NCBI GenBank assembly: GCA_900539455.1
Contig: UQCD01000003.1
Location: 1-64,000 of the forward strand
Origin: an uncultured Eubacteriales bacterium
GTDB lineage: Bacteria; Bacillota; Clostridia; Lachnospirales; Lachnospiraceae
Length of the DNA: 64,000 nucleotides
Direction: 5' to 3'
Shown here: positions 59,028-64,000 of the stretch, one piece after another
Position numbering within the stretch: the stretch's first letter is position 1
How the letters are laid out: each line of letters begins with the position of its first letter
Position numbers and translations under genes: made by a program
The notes under the pieces: generated by a model
Seen by the model: the letters and a program-made list of their open reading frames with translations, nothing else
Database searches by the model: none
Told to the model about the DNA's origin: nothing

Positions 59028-60425
59028 TTAAATTTTAATAAATCCAAGCACATTTGCTATTGAACTTATAAGCACAATTACCAAACAGGCTATTGCAAAA
59101 TATTTAAGAAATACAAAATACAATTTCTTTCTCTTAAACTTTGAAGAAATCTCCACTTCCTCTGCTATTTTGTTCATACCGACTACACTAAGTATTAATA
59201 CGCAGGTAGAAATAGCTGCTATTGGCATCATTATAGAGTTTGTAATAAAGTCAAGGAAGTCTAATATATCCATTCCCAAAAGCTTGATGTGGTCTAATAC
59301 ACCAAAGCCACAGGCAGATAATGTCCCTATAACTAAAATTATGCCGGCAACAATAAGTGTTGCCCATTTTCTTTTTATTTTAAATTCATCATAAAATGTA
59401 GATACACAGGTTTCCAATAATGAAATTGCGCTTGTCATAGCTGCAATAAGCACCAATAAGAAAAACACAATTCCTACAATAGAACCAAAGCCCATACTTT
59501 CAAAGGTCTTTGGCATTGTTACAAACATAAGTGATGGTCCTGACTTTAAAGTTTCCATATTTCCACCTGAGAATGAAAATACTGCCGGAATAATCATAAG
59601 TCCTGCTAATACTGCAATAGTCGTATCAAACACCTCTACCTGTGTTGTAGTTTTTTCTATATCTACATCTTTTTCTAAATATGAACCATATGTATACAAA
59701 ATACCCATAGCTAAGGATAGAGAGTAGAACATCTGTCCCATAGCTGCAACAATAGTCATTACTGAAAAGTTTTCAAGTCTGGGTATAAGAAAATATTCTA
59801 CACCAGCAAGTGCTCCTTTTCGGGTAACAGAATATATAGCTACTACGATTGCTAATACTAATAATATTGGCATTGTAATCTTTGATATTTTCTCTATGCC
59901 CTTTTTTACACCTAACAATATTGTAAAAATAACAAAGGCAGAAAAGACAAGAAAGCATATTTCAACATCTGCTGAATTTGAAATAAAGCCTGCAAAATAT
60001 CCATCTGCAGACAGACTTGCAGAATTTCCTTTTATATACTCAACCAGATATTTTATTACCCAGCCACCTAAAACACAGTAATAAGGAACTATAAGTACAG
60101 GTACAATGGCATTTATCCAGCCACCAAACTTAAAGGGAAACTTCTTTCCGAAGGTTTTAAAAGCTCCAACGGGACTCTTCCCTGTCATCCTTCCTAATGC
60201 AGTTTCTGAAACAATAAGCACATATCCAAAAGTAACCATTAATATAAGATATGTGATAAGAAACATTCCCCCGCCATACTGTGCTGCAAGGTACGGAAAC
60301 CTCCATATATTACCTAGTCCTACAGCAGAAGCTGCAACAGCCATTACATAACCAATTCTCCCAGAAAATTTTCCTCTCTCATGTCCCTTAACATTTTTGT
60401 GATTGTTATTATGTGTATTATTCAA
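59028..60425 (-). CDS. Sodium-dependent transporter (NSS/SNF family)
   Basis: A 465-residue LeuT-fold transporter with 11-12 helices. The N-terminal family motif GYVMAVAASAVGLGNIWRFP followed by YLAAQYGGGMF is present, with the sodium-site glycines; helix 6 has MGQMFYSLSLAMGILYTYGS. NSS proteins import amino acids with sodium; substrate unknown. It lies 15 bases after prfA on the same strand and is closed by a strong terminator, so it is likely the last gene of that run. Confidence 0.93.
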   Translation of the reverse strand: MNNTHNNNHKNVKGHERGKFSGRIGYVMAVAASAVGLGNIWRFPYLAAQYGGGMFLITYLILMVTFGYVLIVSETALGRMTGKSPVGAFKTFGKKFPFKFGGWINAIVPVLIVPYYCVLGGWVIKYLVEYIKGNSASLSADGYFAGFISNSADVEICFLVFSAFVIFTILLGVKKGIEKISKITMPILLVLAIVVAIYSVTRKGALAGVEYFLIPRLENFSVMTIVAAMGQMFYSLSLAMGILYTYGSYLEKDVDIEKTTTQVEVFDTTIAVLAGLMIIPAVFSFSGGNMETLKSGPSLMFVTMPKTFESMGFGSIVGIVFFLLVLIAAMTSAISLLETCVSTFYDEFKIKRKWATLIVAGIILVIGTLSACGFGVLDHIKLLGMDILDFLDFITNSIMMPIAAISTCVLILSVVGMNKIAEEVEISSKFKRKKLYFVFLKYFAIACLVIVLISSIANVLGFIKI

Positions 60426-60440
60426 GTTGTTTCCTCGCTT

Positions 60441-61517
60441 CTAGTTTTCATCGCCCATTTTTGCTAATTTTGCTGCCTGGTCTGCAGCAATACATCCATC
60501 AATAATTTCCTGAATATCACCATTCATTATCTTATCGAGTTTGTAAAGTGTAAGGCCTATTCTATGGTCAGTTACTCTTCCCTGTGGGAAATTGTAGGTT
60601 CTAATCTTTTCAGAGCGGTCACCTGTACCAATCTGGCTTCTTCTTGCATCAGCCTCAGCATCGTGTGCCTTTTGCATTTCTAAGTCATATAATTTTGCTC
60701 TTAATAATGCAAATGCTTTTTCTCTATTTTGAATTTGTGACTTTTCTGTCTGGCTGTAAATTACTATACCTGTTGGGTAATGTGTAAGTCTAACTGCTGA
60801 GTCAGTTGTATTTACGCACTGTCCACCATTACCAGATGCTCTCATAACATCAATTCTTATATCCTTCTCATCTATTTTTATATCCACCTCTTCAGCCTCT
60901 GGAATAACTGCAACTGTAGCTGTTGAAGTATGAATTCTGCCACCTGATTCAGTTTCAGGAACTCTTTGCACTCTGTGTACACCACTTTCGTACTTCATAA
61001 GAGAGTATGCTCCCTTACCTTTAACCATAAATTCTACTTCCTTCATGCCACCGATACCTGTATCGTCAACATTAACTAATTCGATTTTCCATTTCTGAGT
61101 TTCTGCATAGTGACTATACATACGGAATAATTCTGCTGCAAATAATGCTGCTTCATCGCCACCTGCACCTGCTCTGATTTCAACAATAATGTTCTTGTCA
61201 TCATTAGGGTCCTTAGGCAAAAGTAAAATTTTCATTTTATTTTCTAATTCTTCGATTCTTGTCTTGGCATTGTTTAACTCTTCCTTAGCAAGCTCTCTCA
61301 TATCCTCATCACTTTCGTTATCAAGGATAGCTAAGGAATCTTCAACATCCTGCTTTGCCTGCTTGTATGCCTTATAAGCCTCTACAATAGGTGTAAGGTC
61401 GTTTTGCTCCTTCATAAGCTTTTTAAATCTTTCCTGATCATTTACTACTGAAGGATCATTTAATTCTTTCATTATTTCATCATATCTAACTAAAATATCT
61501 TCTAACTTGTCAAACAT
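60441..61517 (-). CDS. prfA: Peptide chain release factor 1
   Basis: A 358-residue RF1, which reads UAA and UAG. The catalytic GGQ is in MRASGNGGQCVNTTDSAVRL, the anticodon-like tripeptide region lies near RVPETESGGRIHTS, and the domain order and length are standard. The start at 61517 is preceded by GGAGGA; two in-frame starts further upstream would overlap the prmC end and lack a site. It follows prmC, whose product methylates its GGQ glutamine. Confidence 0.97.
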   Translation of the reverse strand: MFDKLEDILVRYDEIMKELNDPSVVNDQERFKKLMKEQNDLTPIVEAYKAYKQAKQDVEDSLAILDNESDEDMRELAKEELNNAKTRIEELENKMKILLLPKDPNDDKNIIVEIRAGAGGDEAALFAAELFRMYSHYAETQKWKIELVNVDDTGIGGMKEVEFMVKGKGAYSLMKYESGVHRVQRVPETESGGRIHTSTATVAVIPEAEEVDIKIDEKDIRIDVMRASGNGGQCVNTTDSAVRLTHYPTGIVIYSQTEKSQIQNREKAFALLRAKLYDLEMQKAHDAEADARRSQIGTGDRSEKIRTYNFPQGRVTDHRIGLTLYKLDKIMNGDIQEIIDGCIAADQAAKLAKMGDEN

Positions 61518-61537
61518 TTCTATTTCTTCCTCCATTA

Positions 61538-62389
61538 TCAAGTATCAAGTCGTCCAAGTATAACTCGGTCCAGACCTGCTAAGTCCTTTATTGTTTCTAT
61601 ATCATCAAAACCATTTGCTTTCATAATGGTTCTAACTTCATCAGCCTGATCGCAGCCTATTTCATAAACAAGGTATCCCTTCTCCATTAAATGACTGGTT
61701 GCTGCAAAGGTAATTGCTCTATAAAACCTTAAACCATCCACACTGCCATCTAATGCCATAAATGGCTCATGGATTTTCACCTCGTCCATTAATCCTTCAA
61801 TATCCTTCGTCTTAATATATGGTGGGTTTGAAACTATTATATTAAAGGCTTTTCCTTCTAATTTTTCAAACAAATCACTTTCATAAAAGGAAATATCCGC
61901 ATCTAAGGCTTTTGCATTTTTTCTTGCAACATCTAAAGCTTTTTTTGATAAATCTACTGCTGTTACAACAGAATTCCTGCATAATTTTTTTAGTGAAATA
62001 CCAATACAGCCTGAGCCCGTACACATATCAAGTATTTCTATGCTGCCAGCATCAATATTTTTGCATAAATCCAATGTTTTTTCAACAAGAATTTCAGTAT
62101 CCCACCTAGGTATAAGCACACTTTCATCTACATAAAACTTAAAGCCCATGAACTGCTGCTCGTTTGTTATATGCTGCAAAGGAATGTGCTTTGCCCTAAT
62201 ATTGATTTTTTCAATATATTCCTTTATTTTTGCTTCATCATTTATATTTTCTGTGCCTTTCAGTAAAAAACAAGTTTTATCCATTTTAAAAACATACTCC
62301 AGTAAATAAAAGGCATCTAACTTGTATTCTCCTATATTATTTACCTTTAGCAGGCTTTCTCCCTGACTAAGAAGCTCTCTATATGTCAT
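61538..62389 (-). CDS. prmC: Release factor glutamine methyltransferase
   Basis: A 283-residue HemK/PrmC that N5-methylates the GGQ glutamine of release factors. It has an N-terminal helical domain (1-80), SAM motif ILDMCTGSGCIGISLKKLC, and the target-binding NPPY in IIVSNPPYIKT. It is encoded directly before prfA, 20 bases apart, the usual arrangement in Firmicutes. Confidence 0.96.
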   Translation of the reverse strand: MTYRELLSQGESLLKVNNIGEYKLDAFYLLEYVFKMDKTCFLLKGTENINDEAKIKEYIEKINIRAKHIPLQHITNEQQFMGFKFYVDESVLIPRWDTEILVEKTLDLCKNIDAGSIEILDMCTGSGCIGISLKKLCRNSVVTAVDLSKKALDVARKNAKALDADISFYESDLFEKLEGKAFNIIVSNPPYIKTKDIEGLMDEVKIHEPFMALDGSVDGLRFYRAITFAATSHLMEKGYLVYEIGCDQADEVRTIMKANGFDDIETIKDLAGLDRVILGRLDT

Positions 62390-62428
62390 TTCAACTACCT
62401 AAAAATTTCCTTAATTTAGTTAAAAGCT

Positions 62429-63460
62429 TTATCTTTCCTTAATTTCATCAATTTGAAAAATATCTACATCATCTTCTTCATTTGAATCTGTATCAGTATT
62501 CTTTGCAAAATCAGTCTTGTTTTCCTCAAGAAACTGCTTCCAGTCAAATACTGCCTCCACAGCCTTTATGCCTACCTCTATCATCGAGTCGTCTGGCTCT
62601 TTAGTAGTGAATTTTTGCATCCACATACCCGGCTTGCTGATAATGTTTAAAAAAGCATTTTCATATTTTCCTGCTGCACGAAGTATTTCATAGGATATTC
62701 CAGCTATGACAGGTACAAGTAATAATCTTACAATAACCTTTACAAAAACATTAACATCCTTTGGCATTATTGCTGATATAGCAATGAAGCAGACAATACT
62801 TACAAACATTACAAAGAACAAGAAGCTTGTTCCACATCTTTTATGAATCCTTGAAGACATTCTCACATTTTCAACATTTAATTCAAAACCATTTTCAATA
62901 CAGTTTATACATTTATGCTCTGCTCCATGATACATAAAGGTTCTTTGAATGTCCTTCATTTTAGATATTAAAACCATATATATTAAGAATATTAATATTC
63001 TAAGTACACCTTCAACTACTGCCAAAACTGTATTAGACCTAATATTCATAACATTCTTTAATAACTCTGAAATACCATATGGAAGCACAATAAACAGTAA
63101 TACCGAAAAAAGCACTGATATACATACTGTAAGCCCCATAAGGAAGCTTTCTGCCTTCTCCTTAAAGATAGAACGAGTAACCTTATCTACTGGTAAATCA
63201 TTTGTTTCCTCCTCATCCTCGTAAAACTCTGCTGAATAGGTAAGAGTTTTAATACCTATTACCAAAGAATCTACAAAGCTAAATACACCTCTGATAAAAG
63301 GCATCCTGAATATCTTTAATCTTTTTGATGTATCCTTACAATTCTCCACATCCACCACAATTTCCTTATCAGGCTTTCTGACCGCAACAGAGTATTTGTC
63401 CTTGTTACGCATCATAATACCTTCTAAAACCGCTTGACCTCCAATACCTGATGGTTTCAT
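62429..63460 (-). CDS. DUF1385 family membrane protein (YqhQ-like)
   Basis: A 343-residue membrane protein. The DUF1385 landmarks are GIGGQAVLEGIMMRNKDKYS at the start, MYHGAEHKCINCIENG (about 174-189; His and Cys cluster) and HKRCGTSFLFFVMF, with four or five helices between 95 and 250. The soluble tail is acidic. Function is not settled. In clostridia it is regularly found between rpmE and prmC, as here. Confidence 0.93.
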   Translation of the reverse strand: MKPSGIGGQAVLEGIMMRNKDKYSVAVRKPDKEIVVDVENCKDTSKRLKIFRMPFIRGVFSFVDSLVIGIKTLTYSAEFYEDEEETNDLPVDKVTRSIFKEKAESFLMGLTVCISVLFSVLLFIVLPYGISELLKNVMNIRSNTVLAVVEGVLRILIFLIYMVLISKMKDIQRTFMYHGAEHKCINCIENGFELNVENVRMSSRIHKRCGTSFLFFVMFVSIVCFIAISAIMPKDVNVFVKVIVRLLLVPVIAGISYEILRAAGKYENAFLNIISKPGMWMQKFTTKEPDDSMIEVGIKAVEAVFDWKQFLEENKTDFAKNTDTDSNEEDDVDIFQIDEIKER

Positions 63461-63501
63461 TTATATAACCTTCCTTTTGTATATTATGTCAAATACTAAA
63501 C

Positions 63502-63530
63502 AAAGGTTGAGAATAATATTCTCAACCTTT
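63502..63530 (-). terminator. Hairpin after rpmE
   Basis: AAAGGTTGAGAATA and TATTCTCAACCTTT form a perfect palindrome around a single A at 63516. The following T-run on the minus strand is poor, so termination is probably partial and DUF1385-prmC-prfA can be read through. Confidence 0.6.
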
Positions 63531-63547
63531 CATTTACAATAATCCTA

Positions 63548-63754
63548 TTAGTCTGCCTTAACACCATACTTACGGTTGAACTTATCGATACGGCCACGAG
63601 CTGTTGTAGCCTTCTGCTGTCCTGTATAGAATGAATGGCACTTTGAACAAATTTCTACATGGATGTTTTCCTTTGTAGAACCTGTTACGAATGTGTTACC
63701 ACAGTTACAATCAACTGTTGCCTGGTAATATGTTGGATGTATTCCTTGTTTCAT
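63548..63754 (-). CDS. rpmE: 50S ribosomal protein L31
   Basis: A 68-residue zinc-containing (C+) L31. The metal Cys pattern is DCNCGNTF near residue 16 and CSKCHSFYTG (CxxC) near residue 36. It opens KQGIHPTYYQATVDC, as usual. The zinc form suggests that a zinc-free paralogue may exist elsewhere. GAGGTGACAAA leads the ATG, and a near-consensus promoter is 65 bases upstream. Confidence 0.97.
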   Translation of the reverse strand: MKQGIHPTYYQATVDCNCGNTFVTGSTKENIHVEICSKCHSFYTGQQKATTARGRIDKFNRKYGVKAD

Positions 63755-63820
63755 TTTGTCACCTCTAAAAATATCTTGCTAGATTGGACTTTACCAATCA
63801 AGTCTTTAAACAACTTTTGT

Positions 63821-63849
63821 AGTATATCATACAACGCACCTTATTGCAA
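63821..63849 (-). promoter_or_regulatory. Promoter of rpmE
   Basis: On the minus strand: TTGCAA (63849-63844), 17 bases, TATACT (63826-63821). Confidence 0.75.
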
Positions 63850-63857
63850 TAGGCTTT

Positions 63858-64000
63858 TTACAAAAGCATTTTGTCTGTCATCTGCTCTGCTCCTGATGAT
63901 GAATATAACTGCATCAATTTTTCTGTAGTCATATTTCTTCTATCCTCACCAGTTATATCCATAAGCAATTTTCCCTGACTAAGCACTATTGTTCTGTTAC
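63858..64000 (-). CDS. ABC transporter ATP-binding protein, C-terminal end only
   Basis: The last 46 codons of a gene that begins beyond the right edge. The visible peptide NRTIVLSQGKLLMDITGEDR, then RNMTTEKLMQLYSS, matches the end of ABC ATPases that accompany the tryptophan/aromatic-type substrate-binding proteins (GNRTIMMHQGxIILDxxGEEK...LTxxDLLxLF). The nucleotide-binding motifs are outside the window. The stop at 63858 lies just upstream of the rpmE promoter. Confidence 0.7.
   Translation of the reverse strand, partial: NRTIVLSQGKLLMDITGEDRRNMTTEKLMQLYSSSGAEQMTDKMLL

Noticed and set aside
1..64000. CRISPR array, insertion sequence, prophage or tRNA gene.
   Set aside because: No regularly spaced repeats, transposase or integrase motifs, or tRNA-like cloverleaf sequence noticed on either strand by reading.

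Overview
This is an AT-rich window from a low-GC, spore-forming Firmicute, most likely a Lachnospiraceae member (class Clostridia). The evidence is a spoVA operon, strong AGGAGG-type ribosome binding sites, anaerobic pyruvate formate-lyase, and several families largely confined to that group (DUF5716, DUF5717, DUF3793, DUF4250, DUF5662). There is no sign of phage, insertion sequence, CRISPR array, tRNA or rRNA. Both window edges cut a gene: a peptidase E-like gene at the left and an ABC transporter ATPase at the right.

Layout. 1-1.8 kb: small accessory genes (DUF3784-like, TfoX-N, DUF3781) and yigZ, all on the minus strand. 2.0-7.9 kb, plus strand: a class A penicillin-binding protein, then spoVAA-AB-AC-AD-AE, the spore dipicolinate channel operon. 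8.0-11.3 kb, minus: a pyruvate formate-lyase operon in which the enzyme is encoded as two proteins, a 695-aa core with the Cys-Cys pair and a separate 80-aa glycyl-radical subunit, followed by the activase pflA. 11.4-20.2 kb, minus: rarA, then four tightly packed genes of unknown function (DUF5717, DUF5716 with an actin/Hsp70-like fold, a TPR protein and a membrane coiled-coil protein) and a thioesterase. 20.4-29 kb: a lipoprotein, citrate synthase, polysaccharide deacetylase, DUF4250, a HAD phosphatase, a GH13 debranching-enzyme homologue that has lost all three catalytic carboxylates, and an ABC-F ATPase. 29.1-31.8 kb: a metal-efflux operon (ArsR repressor, free HMA domain, CadA-type ATPase) with a clear operator. 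31.9-36.2 kb: a sortase-anchored surface protein, DUF5662, aspartate kinase and a membrane protein. 36.3-42.5 kb: a methyltransferase, Hsp33, a MutS-like ATPase, and clpB under a CIRCE element. 42.5-47.6 kb: a hybrid sensor kinase, a MATE exporter and a TtcA-like enzyme, preceded by a cyclic-di-GMP class I riboswitch with its own terminator. 47.6-53.9 kb: flavodoxin/DUF3793, DUF368 (undecaprenyl-phosphate translocase family), hisC and a second aminotransferase, a zinc-ribbon protein, a Dabb protein, a methyltransferase and an orphan FakA middle-domain protein. 54.2-64 kb: enolase, xpt-pbuX, lrgBA, a sodium-dependent transporter, and the rpmE-DUF1385-prmC-prfA translation block.

The points most worth follow-up are the DUF5717/DUF5716/TPR/coiled-coil cluster (best candidate for an undescribed machine), the riboswitch-controlled sensor kinase, the catalytically dead GH13 protein and the two-gene pyruvate formate-lyase. 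Promoters and terminators were found by reading -35/-10 hexamers and inverted repeats by eye. Protein family names rest on recognised motifs, not on searches.
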